Below, piece by piece: positions 44,945 through 54,216 of a DNA stretch of 64,000 nucleotides. The notes beneath the pieces are model-generated. The model was not told the origin of the DNA and ran no database searches. It was given only the letters and a program-made list of their open reading frames with translations. Source of the DNA: QVMG01 sp032073245 (GTDB taxonomy: Bacteria; Bacteroidota; Bacteroidia; Bacteroidales; Tannerellaceae). The DNA is taken from contig DAMANX010000021.1 in assembly GCA_032073245.1 (NCBI GenBank), positions 1 to 64,000 of the forward strand. Direction: 5' to 3'. Positions within the stretch are counted from its first letter, which is position 1. Each line of letters starts with the position of its first letter. The translations under genes and the position numbers were made by a program.

Positions 44945-45080
44945 GAAAATTTCATCTTCAAATCTAACAAAACTCGAAATATCCCGAGAACAATCTGATT
45001 TGATAAATATCATACCTAATTTCGTGAAAATAAGTTTAGCCTATTGTCAATTGGAATCTGCTTTACTAATAAAAAAATAG

Positions 45081-45133
45081 TAAAAAAGAAAGCTTTAACC
45101 AGGATGAATAACATCTTTGGCTAAAGCCTTCTT
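45081..45133 (-). terminator. Terminator of the cyd operon
   Basis: On the minus strand, AAGAAGGCTTTAGCC pairs with GGTTAAAGCTTTCTT, followed by TTTTTTA. It lies 25 bases after the cydB stop. Confidence 0.8.
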
Positions 45134-45157
45134 TATATATCTTGATTAATCAAGTAT

Positions 45158-46306
45158 TTAATAAGAATGATCACTCTCTTCCATCTCTTTTTGATCAATC
45201 TTTCGAAGATCTAATGCCCTCCATGCATAAAAAATATAGGCCAGGACAAATGGAACAAGAATGGAAACATAACTCATCGTTTTTAGAGTGAAAAGACTGG
45301 ATGAGCTGTTTTCTATTGTCAATGAGCTTTGAAGATCAATTACAGATGGGTAGTAGGCCGTATTATTCCATCCGGCACAGAGTAATAGGCATAATACCGT
45401 TAGAACAGTTCCTGTACCCGCAAACCATATCCCTTTTTTCCAATCTTTGGATAAAATAGTTTTTCCTATCCCGAAAAGAACACCAACAACCCCAACTAAT
45501 AGTACAGCCAATACAATCGGCATTTCAATCAGGTTGATAAAATATTTATAAGGTTGCATAAATACTTCTTTTGTATCCGGATTTACAGCAAAACCTTCGG
45601 TCAACATTAGGTGAACAAGGAATGTCAGGAAAAATACTAAAAAAAGGATGGTCTCAGGTATAAGTCTTTTTCTACATCGGCTTACCAGGTCGTCATCATT
45701 TATATTATTGATAAAATAGAGAAGTGCCAGGACCCGAGCCAGAAAGAATACAGCAAGACCCAAACAAACATTCCAAAAAACTAAAACCGCTTCCAATCCA
45801 TGCCAGGGATTCGCCCAAGTGGAAATAACCGGCATCGCAACATCTGTTATTTGTTCTTTATTGACAAAGAACTCAGCCCCGCTAAAGAATGTTCCCACAG
45901 CTGTGCCCAATAAGATAGGACCTCCAATGCCGTTAATCATCAGAAAAGCACGGTATGTTTTTTTGCCTAGAAGATTCCCTTTTTTAGCCTGGTATTCATA
46001 GGACACAGCCTGAATAACAAAGCAAAGAAGAATAAGCATCCATACCCAGTATGCACCACCGAAACTGGTAGAGTAGAATAGGGGAAAGGAAGCAAAGAAT
46101 GCGCCTCCGAAAGTGACCAGGGTTGTAAAGGTAAACTCCCATTTGCGTCCTGTTGAATTGAGCATCATCTTTCGTTGAATTTCTGTTTTCCCCATTGTTA
46201 TTAAGAGGGACTGCCCTCCCTGAACAAAAAGAAGAAATACCAATAATGCTCCTAGTAAAGAAATAAGGAACCACCAGTAATGTTGTAATATATTATATGT
46301 ATCCAT
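45158..46306 (-). CDS. cydB: Cytochrome d ubiquinol oxidase subunit II
   Basis: The 382-residue polytopic membrane protein of the CydB family begins YNILQHYWWFLISLLGALLVFLLFVQGGQSLL and keeps the typical helix pattern. With CydA it forms the high-affinity quinol oxidase that lets anaerobes use or detoxify traces of oxygen. It is the third gene of a DUF4492-cydA-cydB operon. Confidence 0.95.
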   Translation of the reverse strand: MDTYNILQHYWWFLISLLGALLVFLLFVQGGQSLLITMGKTEIQRKMMLNSTGRKWEFTFTTLVTFGGAFFASFPLFYSTSFGGAYWVWMLILLCFVIQAVSYEYQAKKGNLLGKKTYRAFLMINGIGGPILLGTAVGTFFSGAEFFVNKEQITDVAMPVISTWANPWHGLEAVLVFWNVCLGLAVFFLARVLALLYFINNINDDDLVSRCRKRLIPETILFLVFFLTFLVHLMLTEGFAVNPDTKEVFMQPYKYFINLIEMPIVLAVLLVGVVGVLFGIGKTILSKDWKKGIWFAGTGTVLTVLCLLLCAGWNNTAYYPSVIDLQSSLTIENSSSSLFTLKTMSYVSILVPFVLAYIFYAWRALDLRKIDQKEMEESDHSY

Positions 46307-46349
46307 GTCTTTTTGAATTATAAATTATAAACGAATAACCCGCTCATTA

Positions 46350-47909
46350 TTAACCACTTACCGCTATGTCCGGTCCTTTTTTAATAGCTTTCACCATAAT
46401 TCCTATTTCTGCAATGAGCAGTATTGTAAAGAGAGCAAGGAAAATAAAGAAAGTCATTTGAACGGATCCTGTTTCTAATTTAGAAATGGAAGCACCTACC
46501 GGTAAAATATCCTGTATAGCCCATGGTTGTCTTCCAACTTCTGCTACAACCCAACCCGCTTGTCCGGCAATATATCCCAAAGGAATTGTCCACAGGCATA
46601 TATATTGCAACCATTTAGATTTTGTAAAGAGATCCTTTTTGCCCCAGATGATAGCGATAATAAAAAGCAGTATAAAATATCCCCCCAGGATAACCATAAT
46701 TCGGAATGCATAGAATGTAAGAGGGACACTAGGTACTAACTCTCCCGGATCTTTTATATATCCATACCCGAAATAGGCGAAGTTTTGTTCCAATGTTGTG
46801 CGAGCACTTATTGCTTTTTCATCGTCTTTATTCTTTTTGGCTTCACGATAATCTGATAGTGATTTAATGGCTAATCTTCCCCTGGCTATTTTTTCATAGG
46901 CAGAAAGAGCAACCGTTCCGTCATGAGCTGTATAACCTCCTTCTATCAAATTAGAAATTCCCGGCACATAGGCATTCAAATCCCGTTCCGCTAAGAAAGA
47001 AAGCATTTTAGGAAGTTGTATGTTGAATATAAAAGGTTCAATGCCATCGTTATAGCTTTTCTTCTGCGGGTTAAGTAGCCCAATTGCTGATAGCCCCACA
47101 CCGTGGTCTCCTTCATAAAGCCCCTCCATCGCGGCCAATTTCATTGGTTGTTTTTGTGCCACCTGATAAGCCGAACCGTCACCTGTCCAAAGGATAAGTA
47201 AAGAAGCAACCAGACCGAAAATAGCTCCTATTTTTATACTTGCTAAAGCAAACTCTGTATTTCTCTTTTTGATGAGATACCAACAACTTACTCCTAAAAC
47301 AAAGATACCTCCTAAAACCCATCCGGAGAGTACTGAATGGAAAAATTTATTAACAGCAACCGGTGAAAGTGCCACTGCCCAGAAATCGTACATTTCGTTA
47401 CGAACGGTATCCGGATTGAATTCCATTCCCACGGGATATTGCATCCATGCATTTGCGACAAGTATCCAGTATGCTGACAAAGTTGCTCCAATAATTGTTA
47501 GCCAGGTGGATGCCAGGTGAAAACGTTTGCTAACCTTGTTCCATCCGAAGAACATTACTGCGATAAATGTGGCTTCCATGAAGAATGCAAGTATACCTTC
47601 AATCGCTAAAGGAGCGCCAAATATATCTCCTACGAACCAACTGTAATTAGACCAGTTAGTACCGAATTCAAATTCAAGGATTAATCCGGTAGCTACACCA
47701 ATGGCAAAGTTTATGCCAAATAGTTTCATCCAAAACTGGGCGGTTTTCTTCCAGAATTCATTTCCCGTTTTGAAATAAATGGTTTCCATGATGGCCTGAA
47801 TAACGCCAAGTCCGAGCGTGAGTGGCACAAATAACCAGTGATACATGGCTGTTAGTGCGAATTGTGCCCTCGACCAATCAATCAGGGAGGTGTCGATAGA
47901 TTCAATCAT
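46350..47909 (-). CDS. cydA: Cytochrome d ubiquinol oxidase subunit I
   Basis: The 519-residue, multi-helix quinol oxidase subunit contains the haem-bearing core (MYHWLFVPLTLGLGVIQAIMETIYF, ATFIAVMFFGWNKV) and GYIAGQAGWVVAEVGRQPWAIQ, strongly characteristic of CydA. It starts 12 bases after the small DUF4492 gene and is followed 43 bases later by cydB. Confidence 0.96.
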   Translation of the reverse strand: MIESIDTSLIDWSRAQFALTAMYHWLFVPLTLGLGVIQAIMETIYFKTGNEFWKKTAQFWMKLFGINFAIGVATGLILEFEFGTNWSNYSWFVGDIFGAPLAIEGILAFFMEATFIAVMFFGWNKVSKRFHLASTWLTIIGATLSAYWILVANAWMQYPVGMEFNPDTVRNEMYDFWAVALSPVAVNKFFHSVLSGWVLGGIFVLGVSCWYLIKKRNTEFALASIKIGAIFGLVASLLILWTGDGSAYQVAQKQPMKLAAMEGLYEGDHGVGLSAIGLLNPQKKSYNDGIEPFIFNIQLPKMLSFLAERDLNAYVPGISNLIEGGYTAHDGTVALSAYEKIARGRLAIKSLSDYREAKKNKDDEKAISARTTLEQNFAYFGYGYIKDPGELVPSVPLTFYAFRIMVILGGYFILLFIIAIIWGKKDLFTKSKWLQYICLWTIPLGYIAGQAGWVVAEVGRQPWAIQDILPVGASISKLETGSVQMTFFIFLALFTILLIAEIGIMVKAIKKGPDIAVSG

Positions 47910-47921
47910 AATTATTGTGTA

Positions 47922-48149
47922 TTAAGGTGTGATAGCACGATCTATTAGTTCGTCGGAAACATATTCCTGTTTCTCCGTTTTAGTGTCGAATTTGCCTAAA
48001 AAGTTGGGGAAAAAGAAAATTTTTAAAATAACAAACATAATGAATAGCTTGATCAGAATGATAAGCCAAAGCGTTTTGCCTAATGTCATTTCTTTAAAGC
48101 CTTCCAGATAGAAGCGATAAACACGTATCGGAACGGATTCTTTTTTCAT
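47922..48149 (-). CDS. DUF4492 small membrane protein linked to cytochrome bd
   Basis: The 75-residue protein has one membrane segment (LWLIILIKLFIMFVILKIFFFPNFL) preceded by the FYLEGFKEMTLGK stretch typical of DUF4492. It is regularly encoded just before cydA in Bacteroidetes and may be a small oxidase subunit or assembly factor. It leads the operon; a minus-strand TACATTTG promoter element lies at 48198-48205. Confidence 0.85.
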   Translation of the reverse strand: MKKESVPIRVYRFYLEGFKEMTLGKTLWLIILIKLFIMFVILKIFFFPNFLGKFDTKTEKQEYVSDELIDRAITP

Positions 48150-48344
48150 ATAGTTTCTTATTTAAAATAAAAACAAAGAAGGCAATGCTAATGTTGACAA
48201 ATGTAGAAAAAATGTTATTTGCTGCATCTATCTATTAATAGATTTTATCGATTGTTTTATAGATATTATCGAAGTCCTCTGTTAAAAAAAATTATTTTAG
48301 AGAGAAAGCCTTATATACAGCCTTGTTGTTCACACAGCTTTCCC

Positions 48345-48352
48345 TATATTTG
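48345..48352 (+). promoter_or_regulatory. Promoter of the Gfo/Idh/MocA-DUF1080 genes
   Basis: TATATTTG at 48345-48352 has CTTG 19 bases upstream (48322-48325). The start would be near 48359, about 72 bases before the first gene. Confidence 0.6.
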
Positions 48353-48430
48353 CGTCAATTTGTCCCGTGATGAGACGAAAATAGACCAGAAATATCATGA
48401 ATTAGTGCTAATCTATAAATTATTATTACT

Positions 48431-49912
48431 ATGTCAAACATTTCAAGAAGATCTTTTCTTCAAAAGGGGACTGTTGCAGCAGCTGCATTAACGGTTGTTC
48501 CCAGTTCCATTCTTGGCAAGAGCCATGGATATACAGCTCCTACAGATAAGTTGAATATAGCCGGTATCGGTATTGGCGGGCGGGGTGCAAGTGTACTTCG
48601 AGGACTAGAAACTGAAAATTTAGTTGCTATGTGTGATGTGGATTGGAAATATTCCAAACCCGTTTTTGAACGTTATGCACAAGCAAAGAAGTATTGGGAT
48701 TATCGTAAGATGTATGATGAAATGGGTAAATCGATTGATGCTGTTATGGTAGCAACAGCCGACCATACTCATGCCATTATCTCAGCAGAAGCTATTTCAA
48801 TGGGAAAACATGTATATTGCGAAAAACCGCTGACACATTCGGTTTATGAATCTCGTCTTTTAACTAAACTGGCTGACAAATATCAGGTGGCTACCCAAAT
48901 GGGTAATCAGGGATCTTCCGGCGAAGGCGTAGACTTAGTATGTGAGTGGATCTGGAATGGAGAGATCGGTGAAGTGACAAAAGTAGAAGCATTTACTGAC
49001 CGTCCAATCTGGCCACAAGGATTAATGACTCCTGAAAAAGCAGATAAAGTTCCTTCTACATTAAATTGGGATCTTTTCACAGGACCAGCAGAAATGCGTC
49101 CGTTTAATAATATTTATCATCCATGGAATTGGCGTGGTTGGTGGGCTTATGGTACAGGTGCTTTAGGAGATATGGCTTGTCATATTCTTCATCCTGTATT
49201 TAAAGGTTTGAATTTAGGTTATCCTACAAAAGTGCAGGGTTCATCTACTCTTTTATTAAGAGATTGTGCTCCACAGGCACAGCACGTAAAACTTATTTTT
49301 CCTGCACGTGATAATATGCCGAAGGTTGCTATGCCTGAGGTTGAAGTACATTGGTATGATGGCGGTTTGAAACCTGATTTTCCACAAGGTTGGCCGGCAG
49401 GTCGCAACATGAACGATGCTGGTGGTGCAACTATTTTTTATGGAACAAAAGATACCTTGATTTGTGGTTGCTATGGTAAAGATCCATGGTTATTATCGGG
49501 ACGGGTACCAGATGCACCCAAAGTATGTCGTCGTGTAAACAATGCAATGAATGGTGGACACGAGCAAGACTGGGTGCGTGCATGTAAAGAAAATCCTTCC
49601 AGTCGTCAGAAATCTAAATCAGATTTCTCAGAAGCAGGCCCATTCAATGAAATGGTTGTAATGGGGGTATTGGCTGTTCGTTTGCAGGCTTTAAATAAAG
49701 AATTGCATTGGGATGGTCCAAACATGAACTTTACAAATATCAATGATACGGAAGAACTTCGTATTGTTATTAAGGATGGATTTACCATTAAAGACGGACA
49801 TCCATCTTTCAATAAGGACATGACAGATCCGATTAATGCAAAACAATTTGCTGCAGAATTAATTAAGCATAACTACCGTCAGGGTTGGAAGCTGGTTGAT
49901 ATGCCAAGATAG
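48431..49912 (+). CDS. Exported Gfo/Idh/MocA-family oxidoreductase
   Basis: The 493-residue protein has a twin-arginine type signal (SRRSFLQKGTVAAAALTVVPSSILG), which suggests export folded with its nucleotide bound. A Rossmann domain (LNIAGIGIGGRGASVLRGL) and the family motif CEKPLTHSV follow, then a C-terminal catalytic sheet domain. It probably oxidises or reduces a sugar or glycoside. The adjacent DUF1080 hydrolase 35 bases downstream suggests that the two act in turn on 3-keto sugars. Confidence 0.92.
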   Translation: MSNISRRSFLQKGTVAAAALTVVPSSILGKSHGYTAPTDKLNIAGIGIGGRGASVLRGLETENLVAMCDVDWKYSKPVFERYAQAKKYWDYRKMYDEMGKSIDAVMVATADHTHAIISAEAISMGKHVYCEKPLTHSVYESRLLTKLADKYQVATQMGNQGSSGEGVDLVCEWIWNGEIGEVTKVEAFTDRPIWPQGLMTPEKADKVPSTLNWDLFTGPAEMRPFNNIYHPWNWRGWWAYGTGALGDMACHILHPVFKGLNLGYPTKVQGSSTLLLRDCAPQAQHVKLIFPARDNMPKVAMPEVEVHWYDGGLKPDFPQGWPAGRNMNDAGGATIFYGTKDTLICGCYGKDPWLLSGRVPDAPKVCRRVNNAMNGGHEQDWVRACKENPSSRQKSKSDFSEAGPFNEMVVMGVLAVRLQALNKELHWDGPNMNFTNINDTEELRIVIKDGFTIKDGHPSFNKDMTDPINAKQFAAELIKHNYRQGWKLVDMPR

Positions 49913-49947
49913 ACACCAATGTATTAATTAAATAAATTCTCAAAGTA

Positions 49948-50757
49948 ATGAAAAAGTTATTAGTGCTAGCGGGTATGGCAGCAATGATTTGCTGTTTTGT
50001 ATCCTGTAATTCAAAAAAGAAAACTGAAACAGAAGAAGTGAAAGTGGAAATGGTAACCTTAGGAGAATATTCCTATCCAAAAGATGCCGATGGATGGATC
50101 ACTATTTTTGATGGTGAAACCTTTAATGGTTGGAGAGGATATAATAAAACGGGCGTACCAGCAAAATGGACTATTGATGATAAATCAATTAAGTTCAACG
50201 GAACTGGTGGTGGAGAAGCACAAGAAGATGATGGTGGTGATTTGATTTTTGATCACAAATTCAAAAATTTCGAACTATCATTTGAATGGAAGGTAGCTAA
50301 ATCAGCTAATTCAGGTGTATTTATTTTGGCTCAGGAAGTAGAAGGATTACCTATTTGGTATTCTTCACCCGAATATCAAATCCTGGATAATGAAAACCAT
50401 CCGGATGCACGTATGGGAAAAGACGGTAATCGTAAATCTGCATCTTTATATGATATGATACCTGCTAATCCACAAAATGCAAAGCCTTTTGGCGAATGGA
50501 ACACCGGAGGAATCATGTGTTTTAAAGGCACTATCGTACATTATCAGAATGATGAGGCTGTTGTGGAATATCATTTATGGACAGATCATTGGAAGAGTAT
50601 GATTGACAACAGTAAATTTAAGCAAGGCGGACAGTTTCCGGAAGCTTATGATCTGTTGATCAATTGTGGCGGACCGAATCATGAAGGCTTGATTGGTTTC
50701 CAGGATCATGGTGATGATGTTTGGTTCCGTAATATCAAAGTAAAGATTTTAGACTAA
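49948..50757 (+). CDS. DUF1080 (3-keto-disaccharide hydrolase-like) lipoprotein
   Basis: The 269-residue protein has a lipoprotein signal (MKKLLVLAGMAAMICCFVSC) and a single DUF1080 concanavalin-like domain (WITIFDGETFNGWRGYNK, FELSFEWKVAKSANSGVFILAQE, PEYQILDNENHPDARMG). Members of this family cleave 3-keto glycosides. It follows a Gfo/Idh/MocA oxidoreductase gene, which fits an oxidise-then-cleave route at the cell envelope. The role is inferred from family and context. Confidence 0.9.
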   Translation: MKKLLVLAGMAAMICCFVSCNSKKKTETEEVKVEMVTLGEYSYPKDADGWITIFDGETFNGWRGYNKTGVPAKWTIDDKSIKFNGTGGGEAQEDDGGDLIFDHKFKNFELSFEWKVAKSANSGVFILAQEVEGLPIWYSSPEYQILDNENHPDARMGKDGNRKSASLYDMIPANPQNAKPFGEWNTGGIMCFKGTIVHYQNDEAVVEYHLWTDHWKSMIDNSKFKQGGQFPEAYDLLINCGGPNHEGLIGFQDHGDDVWFRNIKVKILD

Positions 50758-50792
50758 AAGTTTAGATGAATAACTGACGAGATATCATATTA

Positions 50793-50827
50793 ATACCCGA
50801 AACCGACTTTCAAACGGTTTCGGGTAT
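50793..50827 (+). terminator. Hairpin after the DUF1080 gene
   Basis: ATACCCGAAACCG at 50793-50805 pairs perfectly with CGGTTTCGGGTAT at 50815-50827. The T-run that follows is weak, so termination may be partial. Confidence 0.7.
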
Positions 50828-50887
50828 ATTTAATTTAACCAGCCTGACGTTGTAATTACTCAATTTTTTTAGACATATTATATTATA

Positions 50888-51394
50888 ATGAAAACAGAAC
50901 AATGCTATTCTAAGGCGCAACTTTTTTGGTTAATGTTGTTGCGGCTTTTCATCGGTTGGCATTTTATGTATGAAGGGCTAGTGAAATTAATGAATCCTCA
51001 TTGGACTTCCCTACCATACTTATTGGACTCGAAAGGGCCTGCCGCCTCTTTTTTTATTAGTTTGACACAGCATGACTGGTTGATGTATCTCATCAATGAG
51101 TTAAATATGTGGGCACTCCTGTTAATTGGTTTAGGACTTACATTAGGTATTCTTTATCGCCTCTCTTCAGTTGGAGGAATGATTCTATTGTTAATGTATA
51201 CTCTCTCTCATCCATCTTTTATCGGCGCTGATTATATGATGCCGTTTGAAGGTTCGTATCTCTGGATTGACAAAAACCTCGTTGAATTTGCCGCTTTGGG
51301 ATTACTTTGTGTATTCTCTACTTCGCGTAAATATGGTATAGACCGGGTTCTTGCAAGACGCTTTCCTAAATTACTCAAATTTAAATTAATCTGA
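50888..51394 (+). CDS. DoxX-family membrane protein
   Basis: The 168-residue, four-helix membrane protein has the DoxX-type start (LFWLMLLRLFIGWHFMYEGLVKLMNPHW) and GLGLTLGILYRLSSVGGMILLLMYTLSHP. It is coupled to the next Gfo/Idh/MocA gene, which begins 5 bases after its stop. DoxX proteins often accompany membrane redox enzymes. Here it may connect the keto-sugar oxidoreductase to the quinone pool, which is inference. Confidence 0.87.
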   Translation: MKTEQCYSKAQLFWLMLLRLFIGWHFMYEGLVKLMNPHWTSLPYLLDSKGPAASFFISLTQHDWLMYLINELNMWALLLIGLGLTLGILYRLSSVGGMILLLMYTLSHPSFIGADYMMPFEGSYLWIDKNLVEFAALGLLCVFSTSRKYGIDRVLARRFPKLLKFKLI

Positions 51395-51398
51395 TACG

Positions 51399-53060
51399 AT
51401 GGCTGAAGAAGTAAACAAACAATCGAATGAGGAGCAACAACCTGATAAAGGTCGCCGTGATGCCCTAAAAACGCTTGCAACCGTGCCTGTTCTTGGAGCT
51501 TTGGCTTACGGTGTATACCAAAAGCGTAAAGATGCATTGAAAGATCGTAATATCTCAGATGTATTTAAAGTAAGTAATCAACAAGCCTCCTATCTGGAAC
51601 CATTAAAAGACGGCCGTCAGATTCGTCTGGGTATTATAGGTTTTGGTATTCGTGGAAAGCAACTCTTGCGTGCTGCCGGTTTTGCTGAACCATCCTGGAT
51701 AGATTCAATGATTGAAGGGCATAAGAATAATAAAAATGATACGCGTTATCAACAATACCTGGAACAGGATGACTTGAATGTGGTTGTAAATGGTGTTTGT
51801 GATATCTTTGACGTGTATGGTAACGATGCGGTATTGGCCGGTTCAAATATAAACCGGGAGGGTTCCAATGGTAAATCTTTTGGAAAACCACCTAAACGTT
51901 ATCGTACCTATAAAGAACTATTGGCTGCCGATGATATTGACGCTGTTATCATAGCAGCCCCCGATCATTGGCATAGTACAATGTCGATGGACGCAGCTCT
52001 GGCAGGTAAGCATGTATATGTGGAAAAGCCTCTTTCGTGGACAGTTCCTGAAACATATATGGTGCGTGATGTTATACGTCAGACAGGTGTGGTATTTCAA
52101 TTAGGCCATCAGGGACGCCAGACGGACTGTTATCAAAAAGCAGAGGAAATAATTAAGAATGGTTTATTGGGCAATGTAAACCTGATCGAGGTGTGCACAA
52201 ACCGTAATTCACCGAATGGTGCGTGGGTATATGATATTATTGAAGGGTCCAATCCGACTACTATTGACTGGAGGCAGTTCGAAGGACCTGAAGAACGGGT
52301 TAAAGAGTATATGGATTATATGATGAAGTATAATCTGGAACGTTATGTAGGGCCTGAAGATCGTAGCAAATTTAGCCTCGAACGCTTCTTCCGCTGGCGT
52401 TGTTGGTGGGATTATAGTACCGGTTTATCCGGAGACTTATTGACACATGAATATGATGCAGTGAATCAGATTATGCATGTGGGTATACCTCATTCGGCTA
52501 CCTCATCTGGCGGTGTTTATTATTTCAAAGATGGACGAACTGTTCCTGATGTATTGCAAACGACATTTGAATTTCCTGATAATAATATGACGATGCTCTA
52601 TAGCGCTACCTTGGCTAGCTCACGTAACCGTGGAAAAGTCTTTATGGGCACTGATGCTTCCATGGAAGTTTCCAATATTCTGGAGATCACTGTTGACCGT
52701 GATTCAGACCGATATGCACAAAAGATCAGTCAGGGTGTTATTCCAACAGATGCTCCTTTCTATACGTATGTACCAGGTCAAAATAGTTCAGATACTGTCA
52801 CATCTCCCACTGAATTGTATTTTGCAAAACGTGGTTTACTCTATACGTATGTAAATGGTAAACGCTATGATACAACGCACCTTCATATACGTGAATGGTT
52901 GGAATGTATCCGTCAGGGAAGAACTCCAAGCTGTAATATAGACCAGGCTTTTGATGAGGCTATGACAGCACACATGGGTACCCGTGCTTATCTGGAAGGA
53001 CGTACAATGTACTGGGATAAAAATAAGGAGGAAATTGTACGTGGTGATTTAACCTATTGA
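51399..53060 (+). CDS. Gfo/Idh/MocA-family oxidoreductase, long form
   Basis: This 553-residue protein has an N-terminal hydrophobic segment (RRDALKTLATVPVLGALAYGVYQ) that looks like a Tat-type signal or anchor. A Rossmann domain (IRLGIIGFGIRGKQLLRAAGF) and the EKPLSWTVPE motif follow, with a long catalytic domain. It is a paralogue of the enzyme at 48431-49912. With the DoxX and DUF1080 genes between them, the four genes look like one envelope keto-sugar module. Confidence 0.9.
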   Translation: MAEEVNKQSNEEQQPDKGRRDALKTLATVPVLGALAYGVYQKRKDALKDRNISDVFKVSNQQASYLEPLKDGRQIRLGIIGFGIRGKQLLRAAGFAEPSWIDSMIEGHKNNKNDTRYQQYLEQDDLNVVVNGVCDIFDVYGNDAVLAGSNINREGSNGKSFGKPPKRYRTYKELLAADDIDAVIIAAPDHWHSTMSMDAALAGKHVYVEKPLSWTVPETYMVRDVIRQTGVVFQLGHQGRQTDCYQKAEEIIKNGLLGNVNLIEVCTNRNSPNGAWVYDIIEGSNPTTIDWRQFEGPEERVKEYMDYMMKYNLERYVGPEDRSKFSLERFFRWRCWWDYSTGLSGDLLTHEYDAVNQIMHVGIPHSATSSGGVYYFKDGRTVPDVLQTTFEFPDNNMTMLYSATLASSRNRGKVFMGTDASMEVSNILEITVDRDSDRYAQKISQGVIPTDAPFYTYVPGQNSSDTVTSPTELYFAKRGLLYTYVNGKRYDTTHLHIREWLECIRQGRTPSCNIDQAFDEAMTAHMGTRAYLEGRTMYWDKNKEEIVRGDLTY

Positions 53061-53080
53061 TAATTCCCCTTTTGTACATA

Positions 53081-53118
53081 AAAAAAGAATGCAGATATTA
53101 CTTCTGCATTCTTTTTAT
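53081..53118. terminator. Terminator after the keto-sugar module
   Basis: AAAAAGAATGCAGA pairs with TCTGCATTCTTTTT (53103-53116) around a seven-base loop. A- and T-runs on either side let it serve the converging YtxH-like gene as well. Confidence 0.87.
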
Positions 53119-53165
53119 TTTATCTCTATCGAGTTAGTTTTTTCTGTAATAGGGAAGGGGATAAA

Positions 53166-53411
53166 TCAACGCATAGCATCATCTATTTGTCTTTTCCCTT
53201 CTTCTACTTTATAACCGGCACGGTCTTTAATGTATTCCAATTCATTGGCACCCCGGTCGATCAAATTCTTTGCGTTTTTCTTTGCTGTTGCTGCGAAATC
53301 ATTCAGATTATCACAAACTTCATTAAAACAGCCTTTTTCCTGCATACGAGCGATTGCATAACCTGCGGCTACACCTACTACTGCTCCAATAACAAATTTA
53401 TAAATACTCAT
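53166..53411 (-). CDS. YtxH-like small protein
   Basis: The 81-residue protein has one glycine-rich N-terminal membrane segment (FVIGAVVGVAAGYAIA) and an amphipathic, charged helical tail. This matches YtxH/gas-vesicle-like stress proteins in layout. The GlsB-like gene 44 bases away in the same direction also points to envelope stress. Confidence 0.75.
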   Translation of the reverse strand: MSIYKFVIGAVVGVAAGYAIARMQEKGCFNEVCDNLNDFAATAKKNAKNLIDRGANELEYIKDRAGYKVEEGKRQIDDAMR

Positions 53412-53455
53412 AATATTTTATTTTTTACTAATTAAATCTTTTGTATATTTCTATA

Positions 53456-53707
53456 TCAACTTCTTTTGGAAATGAGTGAAACTATCCATAGTAGTACAAC
53501 AGCTCCAATTACAGACATAATTAATGAACCGATAATACTTGTGGTTGTAAAGCCAAGAAGGCCATAGATCCATCCTCCTAAAACACTACCTACAAGACCT
53601 ACAATCAAGTTCATTATAACTCCAAATCCACTTCCCTTCATTAGCCAGCCTGCAATTGCACCGGCCAAAATGCCAATAATAATTGACCATAAAATACCTA
53701 ATCCCAT
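53456..53707 (-). CDS. GlsB/YeaQ/YmgE-family stress membrane protein
   Basis: The 83-residue protein has three hydrophobic segments and the family pattern GILWSIIIGILAGAIAGWLMKGSGFG...VGLVGSVLGGWIYGLLG. Related proteins rise under stress in other bacteria; the biochemical role is unknown. It is probably co-transcribed with the YtxH-like gene. Confidence 0.9.
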   Translation of the reverse strand: MGLGILWSIIIGILAGAIAGWLMKGSGFGVIMNLIVGLVGSVLGGWIYGLLGFTTTSIIGSLIMSVIGAVVLLWIVSLISKRS

Positions 53708-53914
53708 AATCGTAATTTTTTATTAAAACAGTTATTATTTTTTGAGTTTCTTTTTTATATCTAACAAAGCCTTATTCTCTTTTGTTCAAAATACAAAGTT
53801 TTATTTTTCTGCCTGTTATCCTCAAATAGTGAGTCGATTAGAACAAAGAGGTGTCTTTTTTTGTTCTGTTAAAATAAAAAGTGTAACAGATAAATAATTC
53901 TTGAAGATTAAGAT

Positions 53915-54193
53915 ATGAGTACGCAGAGCAATAAGACCGATAAGCTTACATCGACAACTCGAAAAAAACTAAGCCCCTCTGATTTTGGTATCCCAAACGA
54001 ACGTGAATTTCCGATGCCTGATGCGGCACATGTGCACGCTGCGGAATCTTATTTCCGTTATGCCGATGATAGTAAAAAACCATTGTTGGCTCACCGTATC
54101 CTTTTAAAAGCAAAGAAATATGGTGTGGAAATAGGAAGTGATACAATACGTGAGTGGGCTAAAAAATATAAGAACAGATCGCACCAAAACTAA
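53915..54193 (+). CDS. DUF6582-like small protein
   Basis: The 92-residue soluble protein contains LSPSDFGIPNEREFPMPDAAHVHAAESYFRYAD followed by a helical ILLKAKKYGVEIGSDTIREWAKK. This resembles small phage- and stress-associated DUF6582 proteins. No catalytic motif is evident. The antiporter gene begins 23 bases after it in the same direction. Confidence 0.7.
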   Translation: MSTQSNKTDKLTSTTRKKLSPSDFGIPNEREFPMPDAAHVHAAESYFRYADDSKKPLLAHRILLKAKKYGVEIGSDTIREWAKKYKNRSHQN

Positions 54194-54216
54194 AGATCAA
54201 ATAAGTAATATGATCA

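Noticed and set aside
44774..45013. A 79-codon minus-strand frame in the rnz-cydB gap
   Set aside because: It runs through both arms of the CACAGAG inverted repeat and has no recognisable protein features.
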